From Talinum fruticosum (taxonomy: Eukaryota > Streptophyta > Magnoliopsida > Caryophyllales > Talinaceae): a stretch of 64,000 bases of DNA. The stretch is taken from NCBI GenBank assembly GCA_021018815.1, contig JAITYX010000133.1, positions 248,001 to 312,000 of the forward strand. Reading direction: 5' to 3'. Below are positions 10,951 to 23,559 of the stretch, in pieces (the stretch's first letter is position 1; every line of letters begins with the position of its first letter). The notes under the pieces are model-generated. The model worked only from the letters and a program-made list of their open reading frames with translations, was not told the origin of the DNA and ran no database searches. The translations under genes and the position numbers were made by a program.

Positions 10951-11816
10951 TGTTCAATTTAAATTTAAGAGCGGGAGTTTTTGTCAATCCACGGGAATGA
11001 AACCAAATTGAAATCAGATTGCTAAAACGATTCGAAGACTCAAAACCCGAAACTACCCTAAACTAACCTAAAATGAATAATAGATTGAAGATACAATATG
11101 AAGCTAAGTTATCCTAAATTATCAATATATTATCACTAATTCAAAAAGTCGAACTAAATTATTAAGAATCTAGATGCACAGAAAGTCAAACGAACCTAGA
11201 ATTAAAACGCAGAATTAAATTTTACAAAACCAAACAAACAGAGAACTAGAGTGTAACAATTAGAGATTTATAACAAGCATTTGAGTCCTAGATTCGAACA
11301 ACACCAATCCACAAACCAAAATTTGAACCACAAATTCGGAGTAATTCAAAACCAAAATCCAATCAACACTCCAACTTTGCTTGTAAAGAAATTGAACTAC
11401 TACAAACTGAAATTAGAAACTGAAAATCAAAACCTAAACTAAAATTTGAGAACTCAAACTAAAAATCGAAGAACGAAAATTTGAAGAACTAAAATTTGAG
11501 AAACTAAACCCAAACTTGCAGCTTGTCGTTCGCCTCTATTTGCTATCTCCTTTAAAACTCTCTTCCTTTTCCTTTTAAAGCTGAGGTTCCAATTTATGTG
11601 GCGAAGATAGAGAGAGAAAGTGAAGGGATAGAGTTTAAGATGGATGACAGAATTGATTTCCTTGAAGCATAGAAAAGAATGAGAGGTGGAGTTTGAGTGA
11701 ATTGGATCTCAACTAGTGAGAGTGAGGAAGAGAGTTAGAGAGAGATGGAGTCTTTATGGACAGGTCGAACACAAAGAGAACTGCAGGTTTCTTTGCGAGG
11801 AAATTAATAGGAGGGA

Positions 11817-11857
<41 letters not shown>

Positions 11858-12158
11858 AATGGAAATGGACAAGGGTTTCATGGATGGGCGAAGAAGAGAA
11901 ATGAGGAGGTGGGTTGGCAAGTGAGGTGCTGGCATCCTAAGGGAAGAGAGAGAGGGCAAACGGGTTTGGGTTTTCGGCTAACTCGCAAATGAATAACCTA
12001 ATTCTTCAGATTTTAGCTCTTCTTATTATTTCTCGAGTTTTTAAATACTTCCTAATAAACAAATTAAATTAAAATTCATAATTGAATAATTATTATGAAC
12101 AAAATAAGATGTAAAAAAGTATTAAAAATATCATTATTTTGGACTTAATAGCCACACA
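10951..12158 (-). mobile_element. Ty3 LTR, minus orientation
   Basis: The reverse complement matches the LTR at 55615-57089. The 5' ends align (TGTGTGGCTATTAAGTCC against TAGACGGTTGTTGAGTCC, both followed by ATGATATTTTTAATAC). The 3' parts also align (CAATTTGGTTTCATTCC against AAATTTGGTTCCATCT). The copy at 55615 is followed by a Ty3-type PBS, which sets the type. No clear TSD or PBS is seen next to this copy, so it is a fragment or an old solo LTR. Confidence 0.65.
11821..11853. repeat. (GA)n microsatellite
   Basis: Thirty-three bases of pure GA repeat inside the LTR at 10951-12158, in its GA-rich part. Confidence 0.97.
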
Positions 12159-12539
12159 TCAGTCGAACAATAGATAGGGTATGCCCATGGTGTAGTTCCT
12201 TATGGACCAGATAGAAACTTTTTAAGGTTTTGGTCCGAGTGGGTTTAAATTTCCCTAAGGTCATAAGGAAACCCTCCAATTGAAAAAAAAAGAAGGTAGT
12301 TAGAATGTATGGTGATGGTTGTACTAGGATTCTATAATGTATCTTGGGATTTGATGTAATGGCTCTTAAAGCCCTAGGCCATGCATAACAATTAAAGTCT
12401 TATATAATTGTAAGAACTATGACCCTCACACCAAATAATGACGAATTGTGTTCCTCACAAATGTTCATTGCAAGGTGGTGTGCTTATGAAGAAATTACGC
12501 CTTAATTTTTTAAGTTTATTTTTTGACTGGTGGTTTTAG

Positions 12540-13420
12540 AAACCAATTTTATTTTTAAAAGCATTTTAGAATTCTCGAGATAGGCAAATAGAAATACCAT
12601 CTTTTGAAGAGATCGAAACATGGATCACCGAGCCAAGCAGTTCAAGCTGCTTGGATGAGGAGTCTCGATCCGAACGAGCCATAGGAGCCCGGATCCGGCC
12701 TATTGGGGACACGTGCTCGGATCCAACCTTCTACTCCCGACTACTAAAGCAATCTCGGATAGAAAGCCTTGATTGTAGGTCTGGTCCCAAAACAGTTTTA
12801 TTTTTATAAAACCAATATGCTTTATTTAAGACAAAAAGAGATTAAAAGGAGTTGTTAGTCAGTTGTGTAAAAATTGAAGGGACAATTGAAAGGGATAAAA
12901 TGCTCAAATTTAGGAAAAGGTTTCTAAAAGGACCCCATTGCCCTAAACTAATGATCGGGCGGTCGAGAGTGAAAGTACAAGGTAAAGACAGGTACTTCTT
13001 ATTTTCTTGCTTAGAAAAATAGGCATCTACTAATCAAAAGGGGAAGTAAAAATTGTGTTAAAAATAACAAACAAACATCATGCGAATTGCAGAATTTAAA
13101 TCAATCAAGGCATGTAAATGAATGCAATAAAGAAAGCAATAAAGCAAAGTAGTAAATTTGAGCTATTACATCGAGCGAAGTGGAAAACAAATGAAGTTAC
13201 TTCGCTATAAAACCACAATGCAAAAATGAAAATAATTAAAAAGAAATGAAAAGAAATTGGATGGTTCGATGCATGCCCTCGGGTAGACCCACTGAAGGAC
13301 TCGGTACTTGACTAAAATCCGGCAAAGTAACGAGAAGAAATGATGAGCTCCAAAGGAGAAATAGACTTTTGACAAAAAGGTTTTAGATAGCTCGAGGGCT
13401 GAATGGGAAGTGCATTCTCC
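12540..13420 (-). mobile_element. Ty3 LTR-like fragment (copy B)
   Basis: Homologous to 8640-9060 in the same orientation: CCTAAACTAATGATCGGG, then GGGAAGTAAAAATTGTG, then CCTCGGGTAGACCCAC at about 13278. Boundaries are unclear. It is probably another old LTR of the same group as copy A. Confidence 0.4.
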
Positions 13421-13459
13421 TAGAGGACCTTTTTGGGTTCTATTGGCATTTGGGTGAAT

Positions 13460-14158
13460 GAGTAATATCATATGTTGTGCATGAATTTTGGTCAAATTAA
13501 TACCCAAAGATTTTCCACCTACTATTTTCTATTCCTACTCGTTGCCTCTTGAGCAAGTTGCAATTATGACAACAGGCTTTCCAAACACTCAATTCCTTGA
13601 GCCAAATGGTAGCCACGTCCAACTCCTATGCAAGATTATGACCCATATGGTAATCTCACATGTTTCATTTTTGGTTTCATTTCTTGTACGGAAATTAACC
13701 ATTGATTATATGCATGAACCCCTACGGGGTGTTTCTATACTAAAACTATAGGTGGATATATCTCTGCTTGGGTAATCTCCGAACATCGCGCATATTCCTA
13801 AGATTTCGGAGTCGAGTGTGTTAGGCACTCATTTTCACGTAACTAGAGAGGAGTAAGAGTGTTGTTCTCATGTCTAGTTTTGTGCTAGAAAAATACTTCG
13901 ATTTTTCTTTTTTATGGTTTGACAATATAACCTTGATTAATCTTAAACGATCTATTGGCACTTTTAGTCTTCTATGCATCACATCCGAGATTTGCTCATG
14001 GGTCAACGTTTAAGGTCGTCGAAGGAAAGAGAGTTAGTTTATGTGCTAAGTTTGAGACTTTTAGTTTGTCTGCTAAAAGCCTTGTATTTATTTTTTTTGC
14101 AGCGCGCTAAATTTGTACCTCCTTCTCTAGGAGATGATGCTTGGAGCAAAAAAGGGCC
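13460..14158 (+). mobile_element. Ty3 internal leader fragment
   Basis: This matches 44430-45190 in several blocks. Examples are GGAGTAAGAGTGTTGTTCTC against GGGGTAAGAGTATTATGCTC, and repeated GTGCTA(A/G)AA phrases. A polypyrimidine run ending TTTTTTTTGCAG near 14101 looks like a splice acceptor. No continuous protein is visible. It is probably the untranslated leader of a Ty3 element. Confidence 0.35.
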
Positions 14159-15352
14159 GAGAAAGTTCAATATGGAGAGGTAAATCACCTGAGGGAGGGG
14201 GATAGAAGTGTTTGGAATATTTTATGGAATTTAGGAATTAAGCTCTCGGAATGTTAAGAGAAGTTCAGGGATGAGCCCAGTTTGAAGCGGGGATGAGTCT
14301 AGACCGACTCAAACAGATAAAGAAAATGACACAGAGGGATTTTATGAGGAAACCCTCCTGGGACATAAAACCTCGGATAATACTCAATTTAAGAACTTAG
14401 TCAAATCCACTAATTAGATCCACAATTATAATGAATTCAACTACCCAAATGTGTTCCCTAACAAATCCGATACAATTTTCCTAGGTAAGAAGTTCCCTTA
14501 TCAACCTGGGATGACCGAGTTGAAGTTCCCTTATCAATTTGAGACAACCGAGGTTGAAGTTCCCTTATCAATCGAAGACATCTGAGTTAAAGTTCCCTTA
14601 TCAACTCGGTCAAGAAGAGTAGTGTTTAAGAAGTAAATAATTGATAAGAAGATTTCACACTAAGAGTATAACTCAAAAGATAAGAGTAAGAATTAGGAGT
14701 TGTATGCTAGAGATGTGTTTGATATGTTGAGCTCTCTTACATGGTTTGGTCATGCGGAAATCTTGTGCTAAGGCTTTCTTATATATTCTGCCTCGGAGAA
14801 GTAGTTGTTAAGTCTTCAACGTCTTTCAGCTGGAGCTTATGAGATTGAGGCGGTTAGCCCTTATAACGGAGAGTCTCGGGGCTCAATTTCGGACCTTCTT
14901 GCAATAGTCGTTATACTTTGGTCCTAGCTTCCAACAAACCTTTAGCAAACTGGAATTCGGGTAGAAGAATTCGTTAGACTAAAAAATAATATTTTACAAA
15001 AAATAGTAATAAACATATCTCATCAATCAATTTTGAGCAATTCCACGATTTCGGCTTTCTGTCTAACAAACTTTTATGGTAACAATGAAATCTTTGTTTT
15101 TGCATTTATTTGAAATAATTAACTTTAGAAAACCTGCAAAAATAATATAGAGAATGGTTCTCAAAGTATAAAAATACTTTGGTCTATTATTAGAGTAGGG
15201 ATTAATCTAAATAATGCATTTAAGACCAATTATCCTTAATTTATTAATATAGAATTTATTAAGCCTAATATTCAATATATTTAAATTCTAAATAACCCTA
15301 AACCTTTGATTTCTGTCCACAAAGACTAAGGCCAGTCATACTTGAGTCTTCA
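14159..15352 (-). mobile_element. SIRE-like copia LTR, decayed, probably solo
   Basis: Matches the copia LTR family in minus orientation: GAAACCCTCCTGGG at about 14350, repeated AGTTCCCTTATCAA blocks, and the terminal ...CTTGAGTCTTCA at 15352. No polypurine tract follows 15352. Possible TSD is GGGCC (14154-14158) against AGGCC (15353-15357), one mismatch. The left end is weakly conserved, so the exact start is uncertain. Confidence 0.65.
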
Positions 15353-17016
15353 AGGCCTAAAGTGAGTAAAAGGTTACCTGAACAACCTAGGTCTTATTGC
15401 TCTCGTCGGGAATCCGAAGGTAATCCGAAGCGAATTCATCTCGGCCTTTTCTTAAAGGTGATCTTAGAGCTAATGAAAGTACCTCTGCGCTGGCGTTCAT
15501 GTTGAGTCGGTGAGGTCGTAGGATTGCTTCGGATGCCCTTTCAATCCTCGTGGTTCACATAGGATTAGCTTCCTTAGGTTCTTTATAGGCACTCTAGTCA
15601 AGTACCTCTCAAAAGCCTATAAACCGGTGTGCGTGCACGTTGTTTTCTGCCATCATAAATTAGTATATTGATGAGTTCTTTAGAGGCGGTGGTGCCGACA
15701 TCTACCAAGATGATGACTTCATAACCGACGATGATTAAATAACTCTAATATGTCGCTTTGTAATTTTTGGTTTAGTAATTTAAAGATTTTCTATGTATGC
15801 ACAAGAATGAATTCAAGGCTCTATTCTCAAAAAGACAAATGCAATCTTCATTTAAATGATGAAAATGAAAAGCTTAGAAGAGTATAAGAATACTAAATTA
15901 CACTTTACCTTAAACTCCCTAAAAAAAAAAAAAAAGACAATAAGTGAATGCAAATCAAATGTTAAGCACAATGGTTTGAGTAATAGGACAAACACGCATT
16001 GCACTACGAACAAAAGATAAAATTAACGAAATACAAAAGCCTTATCTATGGATTGAGATGCAAAAATAACAAAACATGGCATTATAGGGATGTGTGGGTT
16101 GGATTCAGCCGCCATTAGGTCATAATTAACTTGATTACCGAGGTAGAGTGCACATAGAGTTGGAGGGTAATCAAGTGGCCGATTCGGCCACCCATTATTA
16201 GGTTTCACAAAAAAATGATCCTTTGTGTCTACTATAAAAGAAAATTGAGTGAGCGATCGAAAGAATATACCGAACCCTCGGCTTTTAAAAAGACCTTTAG
16301 TGAAGAAAGAAGTCTCATAAGACAATTAAGCTCCATTAAAACCAAGTCTTTCGAAAGATCCCTTGCTCAAAGCAAAGTCTAACAACAGAGGAACAGTAAG
16401 AAATTATAGGGTTCCACTTGAACACCATGTTCAATATTAGGAAGGTTAGGATAAACTGGGAATTCCTTAGCGTAAAGTCAAGCTTTGAGGACCCGATGTT
16501 GTATGTACTTAGGTTTGGGGATAGGGAGTTGTATCCCTTAGCTTAGAAATTTAGTGCTCTTTTATGATTTCTAGATGTCAGCTAGTGTGACCAACAAGGC
16601 ATCCATCTATAAATAGGTGTTGTGTTCGCATGATAAGGATTTAGAAGGGATGTTATTGGGTCACAAAGTTAACTTTGATGGCCTAATGGCGCATTACCAT
16701 CCTGTGTATGCCAGGATCTAGTAGGCTTGTGTAAGAAAAAGGCTTTTGTGTTACATGATTGGATCTTATCTACTCGTTGGAGGTACAAAGATCATGGACC
16801 AGCCTCCTCCTTGAATGTGATTGTAAGGGCCCGGTTGGGACACATGTTGTTTTCGGTAATAGTTGTGGAGAAAATTTTGTGTCTTGACCAAATTCATTCT
16901 TGAGCCAAAATGTTTGGGGAGCCTACTGCTGTTGCGGTAGAAACTTGTAACCCTTTTTTTCTTGATGGTGATAGCCCGAGTTGGTTGGATCCTATAAGTT
17001 GTTAGAAGTAGGCTGG
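15353..17016. other. Degenerate sequence, no gene recognised
   Basis: About 1.7 kb with no convincing protein pattern. Part of it (16400-17016) may be Ty3 ORF1 that continues beyond the inserted element at 25418, but similarity is too weak to claim. A poly-A run lies near 15920. Confidence 0.3.
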
Positions 17017-18803
17017 TGTAGACACCGAAAACATGTCATCCTTATTTCATTTATTTTTGTTGTCCCCGTGATGAAATCCCACTCCTGTTTGCAAACTCGG
17101 ATCATGATCGACATGACGGAAGCCGATAAACCACAAAAAACCAATTAGCACCACGAAAATCATCTTTTTCTTGGGATGACCCACAAACCAATTTTCTTTC
17201 AGTCGAACCAAGCCAGGTTCGAGCTCCTAACCAGGAAACCTAAACCGACGCTACGTTTTACTCAGGTTTGTGCATCAAACGCAACGTTTTGTTCCCAACG
17301 GTTAAACATGGCACGCAACTCAACTGTCTATACGACGTCATTCAAATCGACACCGCGTTTCGAGGCTTAAGTAGCAAAAACACAGCATTTTGTCCTCAAC
17401 AACCAACCGAGGCACGCAACCGAAAGACGATCGTACGATGTCTTATGAGACCAACACCATGTTTCTCAGCTCTCCAGGCAGGATCCTCCGGTGCGGGGTT
17501 TTATCCTGTCCATTTCCTTTATCACCGTCGGCAAATCCGAGCCTGATTCAGCGAGCATTTATGTTGATATTTGTGACCTAAAAATTTATATAAATAGAGG
17601 GCTTCCTCCCTCTTTCCGATTACCCCATATTCGGTTATTACACACCCCAAAAGCTGAAAATACTTCCTATCACTCTCTCCCAGTCTCTACTCTCTCCATT
17701 TCATCACACCGTCCTTCATTTTCCCATTTCTTAAATTCCATAAATAGCCTTCTTTTCCCTTCATTTGAGCTTATCACCCTACCGTTATGTTGACGGATTT
17801 TGTTCGTGATCCAACTTCAGCGAGTGGGATAACCTAAGGGCACCAAATCCGCTTTCAAGCTCTCTTTATGGCTTTATTTATTTACGTCATTTAATGGTTT
17901 CCGTATTATGGATTAATAATGTAATCACTTTTAATTCCTTCCACTCTGCTATAACTTTTAATTGCTTTTGCCTTTCTTTCACTTTCTTTATTGCTTTCTT
18001 TACTACTTTTGTATTTGCCCGCTTATTAGTTTCCTATCATGTCTTGTCTTCTTTAGTTTCAGTTTATCATATGTTGTGTGCTTGATTGTTAAAAACAATT
18101 TTTAAACTCATAATTTAAATTCGTTATGGTCATCTCGTTGACGAGGCGAAATGGAGAGCATCCCTCTTCGTTTTGTACCTTCACCCCGAATGCCTGGATT
18201 CTTATTTTAAGATAGTTGGAGTCACATTCAAAACCTCTTTCAAGCTTAAACTGTCCATACTAAGACTCGGAAGAGTATTTTTCTTCATTTTTGTTAGTTT
18301 TTACTTCCTAAAACTGATTGGTGACTCTTTCATTTTGCTTTTATTTCTTCCCATTTGCTTCTCAGCATTTCATATTGAAAATAGAAGAATTTAGATTATT
18401 TTTTGACAAACGGAGGTATAGGACAAACACTTATTCCTTAGTCACGACCCTATAGCTGGCGCTTGCCGATAACCGGCCATAACTCTCGGTCCAAACAGTT
18501 TTTCTATTTTTTGGCTCGGAAGCTTTGCGGCAAAACATAATTTCTTATTTTTCTGTTTCTTAACCTCGAAATAACGTCCCGAGATTTCTCTAAAAATTAG
18601 TTTCTAAAATGAAGAAATGATTAATAAAATCTCAAATCCCCTTTTTACTTAAAGTGTTTTAAAATCGGATTCTAAAAATAAGTAATCTTTATAAGAGGCA
18701 CATCCCACTTTCAAAATAATCTTCATAAAAGTAAGAGAGTCGATGCTTCGTGGGGAAACTTGGTCCGACCGTTCCCTACGGGGCGGAGGTCGAGGATCCT
18801 ATA
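17017..18803 (+). mobile_element. LTR 1 (5') of the three-LTR element
   Basis: Starts TGTAGACACCGAAAAC and ends just before GTGGCAACTCCACTGGGG. A TATA-like box, TATATAAATAGAGGG, lies at about 17588. Its sequence parallels LTR 2 and LTR 3, including a TTTTGTACCTTCACCCCGA block near 18173. Confidence 0.8.
17587..17598 (+). promoter_or_regulatory. TATA-like box of the Ty3 LTR
   Basis: TATATAAATAGAGGG, with matching TATAAATAGAGGG and TATAAATATAAGG in LTR 2 (about 20396) and LTR 3 (about 24172). Conservation among three copies supports a core promoter role. Confidence 0.55.
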
Positions 18804-18804
18804 G

Positions 18805-18822
18805 TGGCAACTCCACTGGGGA
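18805..18822 (+). other. Primer-binding site
   Basis: TGGCAACTCCACTGGGGA begins with TGG right after the LTR end, as a tRNA-primed PBS should. Its form is like that of plant Tat/Ogre elements, for which a tRNA-Arg primer is reported; the primer tRNA is not verified here. Confidence 0.65.
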
Positions 18823-19726
18823 CATACTTCTTAAGGGCGTGAGACTTGAAAATTAAAGTTGCGAGTTTTCTTATTGTGTTTTGCATTAAGCATATTGCGG
18901 TTAGCGAGGCCTCGAACTATAGTTACTTCTAATGTCGACCTTTAGGGTACACCCTTAAGTGAACATTTTCGGATAGGTCGAACAATTAACTCGATGGGCC
19001 CACTTAGGTGTGATGCACTTGGGAAAATGGTTACCCTCCACTCATAGCACGCTTTTTCTCAATTCCCGATCAATAGGCACCGATTATTCAAGTCTCGCTA
19101 TGCATCCCATGGAGGACGAAATTTTCGGACTTTAAGCCACCATGTATCCAGCCTAGAATTATCCCTCTTTTTGACCATATAACTTTGGCAATCTAGGTGG
19201 TACCTTTCTCTTCATTTACGTGCTTGAAACGAATGTGGTTGTTTTTAGTATTTAACCTTTTTCTTGTGAGCCTTTAGTCTAGGTTAGGTTGTTAAATAAC
19301 CCTTGTATGGGTGCAAATAAAATACAATAATTTACCTCTTTGAGTTGGTCCAATTTGTTCATTTTAGCCAAAAGTCCAAAAGGCACATTCCCCTTTTAAG
19401 TCAAGTTCAAGCCAAGCTCAAAATATCCAAGAATAGTCAAGTTCAAACTTCGGACTTTATTACCGACTCTAAGTTCAAGCTCCCTACCAAACTTTAGACG
19501 AAGCATGTGGTCAAGTTTAAGCACACCAATCCGAGCTTTAGGACTTTAATTAGCCAAGTTCGGGAATGAGGCACTGGACTTCAAACTCGTTAGTCAAGTA
19601 CGAGCTCCCTTATTAGAGTTCAAGTTAAAAGACAACTAATTCCATATGCATTGATTTAATCGGCATCCAAGCAATATGTAAGTACCCTTTAGTGTCTACT
19701 TTGACCTTCATCTTTCGGACTCGCTC
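18823..19726 (+). mobile_element. Internal non-coding region 1
   Basis: About 900 bp between PBS and polypurine tract. Many repeated CAAG/TCAAG phrases appear (for example CAAGTTCAAGCCAAGCTC). No gag, protease, RT or integrase motif is seen. It is comparable to the internal part of non-autonomous LARD/TRIM-type derivatives. Confidence 0.6.
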
Positions 19727-19741
19727 AAAGTGGGGGCTAAT
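19727..19741 (+). other. Polypurine tract before LTR 2
   Basis: AAAGTGGGGGCTAAT directly precedes TGTAGACACC. The same tract precedes LTR 3 (23545-23559). It would prime plus-strand DNA synthesis. Confidence 0.75.
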
Positions 19742-22374
19742 TGTAGACACCGAAAACATTTTTTCATTCAAACTAAGTCAAACTCGGGTCATGGTGAGGG
19801 TTTGATCGGCGCAACGAAGCTAGTAAACCACTAAAAAACCCATCAACACCACAAAAATTAACTTTTTGCTTGGGCTGGCCCTCAAACCCATTTTCTTTCG
19901 GATGAACCAAGCCTGGTTCGGGCTCCTAACTAGGAAACCTAAACCTCGGTCAGACTTGTGCATCAAACGCAATGTTTTACTCCCAACGTTCAAGTGTGAC
20001 ATAAAACTCAAGCTTCTATATGATGTCGTCAAGACCGACGCCACGTTTTCGGCTTAATTTACCAAGACGCAATACTTTATTCCTAGGGACCAACCAAGGC
20101 ACGGAACCCAAGACGTCCGTACGACACCATTTTAAACCGATTCCGCATTCAAGCCTTAAACTGCTAAGACGTAGCGTTTTGTCCCCAGCGCCCAACCGAG
20201 GCAATGAACCAAAACGTCCGTACGACGTCGCTTTGAAACCGGCGCCACGTATCTCGCCTTCCCTCATGGGATTTTTGGTCTAGTGGGATTTTATCAAGTT
20301 CATTCCTATGATCCTCGCTGGGAAACTGCGCTCGGTTCAGCTACTTTGGACGACTAAATGTGTGTTTAGATGATTTTTGTGACCTAAATTTCTTCTATAA
20401 ATAGAGGGTTTAATCCCTCATTTTTTGCTACTAGATTTTTAACTAGGGGCTGCTCCATTTTCAGCTAGCCAAACCCCTAAGCTAAAATTACTCTCTCCCG
20501 CTCTCCATTCTTGTCGTCACTCATTTTCCCAACTCTCAAAATCCACAAATAGCCTACTTTTGTCCTCCTTTTGAGCTCATTACTCTGCCGATACTGCTGT
20601 CGATTCACACTACAAGAAAACTCGCATTTAGCGTTGGATAAAATCCGACGCTAAACGGAAAAAATCTGACGCTAATCGTATTTAGCGTCGGATTAGCATC
20701 GAAAAAATCTCACGCTAAACACCTCGACGCTAAAAATTTATCATCGGATTTAGCATCCGATGCTAAATAGCGTCGGATTTGTCTGACGCTAAATAACGTC
20801 GGACAAAAATAAGACGCTATTACAGTCGCCTCTTTTCGGTTTAGCGTCGGATATTTCCGACACTAACAGCGTCGGATCGTTATCCGACGCTAAATTTCAC
20901 TAACAATTTTCTACTAATATATGTTTTTAGTGTCAAATAAGATAAAATTGTGTTGGATTTTTTGACTCAAACAACGATCGAATTTTGGTCGGATGCTAAT
21001 ATCCGACGCTAAACTTTTACTCGTTTTGCAATAATTTTTGCTATTTTTGCATTCCCTTTTTATATATATTTCATGCATATTTACATGCATTTTGCTTTAT
21101 TTTCTTTTTTTAACAAGGGTAATTAAGGACGATTTTTCGCAATAATTAAGGTTGGACTATGTGGATCGGTGATATATTATCATATCATAACTATTACGTG
21201 GAACAATCTCATATCAAAATTTGTGTTTTTCCGATGCAAATAGCGTCTTCTTCCGCATCCAATGGTAAATACGTCACTATTAGTGTCGAGTTTTAGGTTG
21301 TCTCTAAATTCGGACGCTAACAACCAGTTTTTTGTAGTGTCGAGTTCATGATCCAAGTTGAGTAGGTACGATAATTTGAGGGCACCAAATCCGCTTTTAG
21401 TTCCTTCTTATAGTTTTTATTTATTTATGTTATTTAATGTTTACGTATTGTAGATCAAAGATGTAGTCGCCTTTAATTCCTCCCACGCAGTTGTAACTTT
21501 TATTTTTTCGCTTTCTTTATCGCTTTCCTATTTTCTTATTTATCGTTTTCTTAGCATGCCTTGTTTAATTTAATTTCCGTATTTCACATGTTGTACGATT
21601 GACTAATAAATACGTTTTTGAACTCACAACTCAAACTAGTAAAGGTCGTCTGTTGATGGGTGGAATGGAGAGCTTGTGTCTTCATTTGGTACCTTCACCC
21701 CTAGACACTAGATTCTCGATTTTAGACCAATGGCGTCTGTTTTAAAAATCTCTTTCAAGCTTAGTTTTTTCATACTAAGATTGGAAAATTATTCTCTTTA
21801 TTTTTGTCGGTATTTATTTTTCTCAAACTAACTGGCGACTCTCTCATTTTTACTTTTGTTTCTCCTAATTGCTTCTTGGCATTACTAGTTTAAAATGGAA
21901 AATTTTAAATTATTTTCGACAGCCTGAGCTATAGGTCCGACACCGATTTCTTAGTCTCTATCCTATAGCCGACACAGGTTACCGATCGATCTTGGTTGTC
22001 CCCGTGCTCGGCCGATAATCGGGCTTGGCTCTCGGTCTAAATCGATTTATTCTTACCCTTTTGGCCCGGAAGCCTTGCAATAGAAAATGATTTTTGTGTT
22101 TATGTTCCCTTAAAATATGAAATAATATCCAAAGATTTCTTTAAAATTAATTTTTAAACTAAATGATTAATAAAAATCGCCAATCACCATTTTACTTAAA
22201 CTATTTTCAAATCAAGTTCTCAAACTAAATAATCTTAATAAGAGGTGAACCCACTTTCCAAATGAATTTTCAAAAATAAACTTTCAAAAGAATCTTAATA
22301 AAATTAAGAGAGCAACATTCGTTTCGAAACTAGGTTCGACTGGTTCCCTACGGGAACGGGTCGTGGTTCCTACG
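19742..22374 (+). mobile_element. LTR 2 (middle) of the three-LTR element
   Basis: Starts TGTAGACACCGAAAAC and ends near GTCGTGGTTCCTACGA. It is longer than its sisters because a 732-bp CACTA-like MITE sits at 20608-21339; without it the length is about 1.9 kb. No PBS like that of LTR 1 follows it. Confidence 0.75.
20608..21339. mobile_element. CACTA-like MITE
   Basis: Begins CACTACAAGAAAACT and ends with TTTTTTGTAGTG, an imperfect inverted repeat of the CACTA type. Flanks are TCA and TCG, compatible with a 3-bp TSD with one change. The subterminal part holds many copies of ATCCGACGCTAAA and its reverse complement, typical of transposase-binding repeats in En/Spm-like elements. No coding region, so it is non-autonomous. 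Confidence 0.85.
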
Positions 22375-23290
22375 AGGAGTATTTGTCGTCTCCCCAAACA
22401 GGATATGGAAATCGTTCGTAGTATCCCAAAACTGTTCACAAATGGCCCTAGTAATACCCCATTCCATACGAGTCACGCATATGACTCAAAGTAATGTATA
22501 CGGAACCAAACCCGGCATTGGTCAAAACTTGCTTTAATAGGTAGTTCCGGTGTCTAAAAGTGGTGAAGAATTTTCGGATAGTGCCACTACTATGAACAGT
22601 GTCCCTTTACAAAAATCGAAATTCAGAATGTCTTAATGAAAATGCCATACTAGCATATAAAAGAAAAACTTCAATTTAAGATAGTTACCAGTAGTGGATA
22701 TTACTAGTGGAGAGACATGGCTCTCGTCCTCCACCAAGAGGTCATTTGGGTTCCATTCAGGATAAGGATATCATTCTCGTTCTAAGAACAAATCTTGAAT
22801 TAAGAAAGGGACATTTTTGAAGCTTCTAAGAAAACCACACGAGTTTTCTCAAAGAAAGAATGAAGCAAGTTAGAGCAAGAAAGAAGTAGCAAAGAGAAGA
22901 GTATGTGAAGATGTGGAAAATGAACACACAAGGCTCTGCTTTTATAGGCAAATTTGGTTCAAATTCAAAAGATAAGACTAGGCCTTGATTTGATGAGCCG
23001 GGAAGACGCTCCTCGAAAGCGACTCGCCAAAAGCCTAGCCGACGCCGGTTTCCAAGGCCTAACCAATGTCAACTAGGCCGCTGCTTTGTAGGAATAGGCC
23101 TAGCCCTAGCTGGCGCTGGGTTTAGCAAAGCATGGCCAACGGCTTTGTAGGTCTGGATAGGCAAGTGGGCTCATGTGACCCACTATTTCAGCTTTGCCCA
23201 GTTTATTTCTCAATATGTTTTGACGTAATTGTTCGAGTGAAAATACTAAACTTTAATGTATCCGATTATTTATTGACGAGTATGCTAGTA
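22375..23290 (-). mobile_element. Probable inserted LTR fragment, minus strand
   Basis: This block is absent from internal region 1. On the minus strand it has a TATA-like CCTATAAAAGC at 22938-22948, followed by a CT-rich leader and ending ...GGGGAGACGACA at 22384. That layout fits an LTR promoter. No clean TSD was found; the phrase GAGTAT occurs near both edges (22376 and 23278) but does not give TG/CA ends. Confidence 0.4.
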
Positions 23291-23544
23291 CAACGGAATT
23301 GTCAAAGCCAAGCTTCAGCAAAGTTACCGAGCTTTAGGACTTTGATCAAGCCAAGCTCATGACTACTTTGCCCGAATTTCGAACCCATAAATTGCGATCA
23401 AGTCCAGCCTACCTTTTCAGGAGTTCGGGTTCAACAATGACCAATTCGAAAACCTTAGATCATTTGACATTCAAAGCAACGTCGGAAAAATGAGATAAGT
23501 ACCCTTTAGTGTCTACTTTGATCCTTTTTCTTTCAAACTCGGTC
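23291..23544 (+). mobile_element. Internal non-coding region 2 (3' part)
   Basis: Homologous to the 3' part of internal region 1: both share GAGCTTTAGGACTTT and AAGTACCCTTTAGTGTCTAC before the polypurine tract. Confidence 0.65.
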
Positions 23545-23559
23545 AAAGTGGGGGCTAAC
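23545..23559 (+). other. Polypurine tract before LTR 3
   Basis: AAAGTGGGGGCTAAC, nearly identical to the tract at 19727-19741. Confidence 0.75.

Noticed and set aside
17176..17793. Several overlapping plus-strand frames of 63-100 codons
   Set aside because: They fall inside LTR 1, overlap in different frames and have no domain or conservation as protein in LTR 2 and LTR 3.
22384..22405. TGTCGTCTCCCCAAACAGG as a PBS for LTR 2
   Set aside because: It does not match the PBS after LTR 1 and is separated from the LTR end by about 9 bases; more likely the edge of an inserted element.
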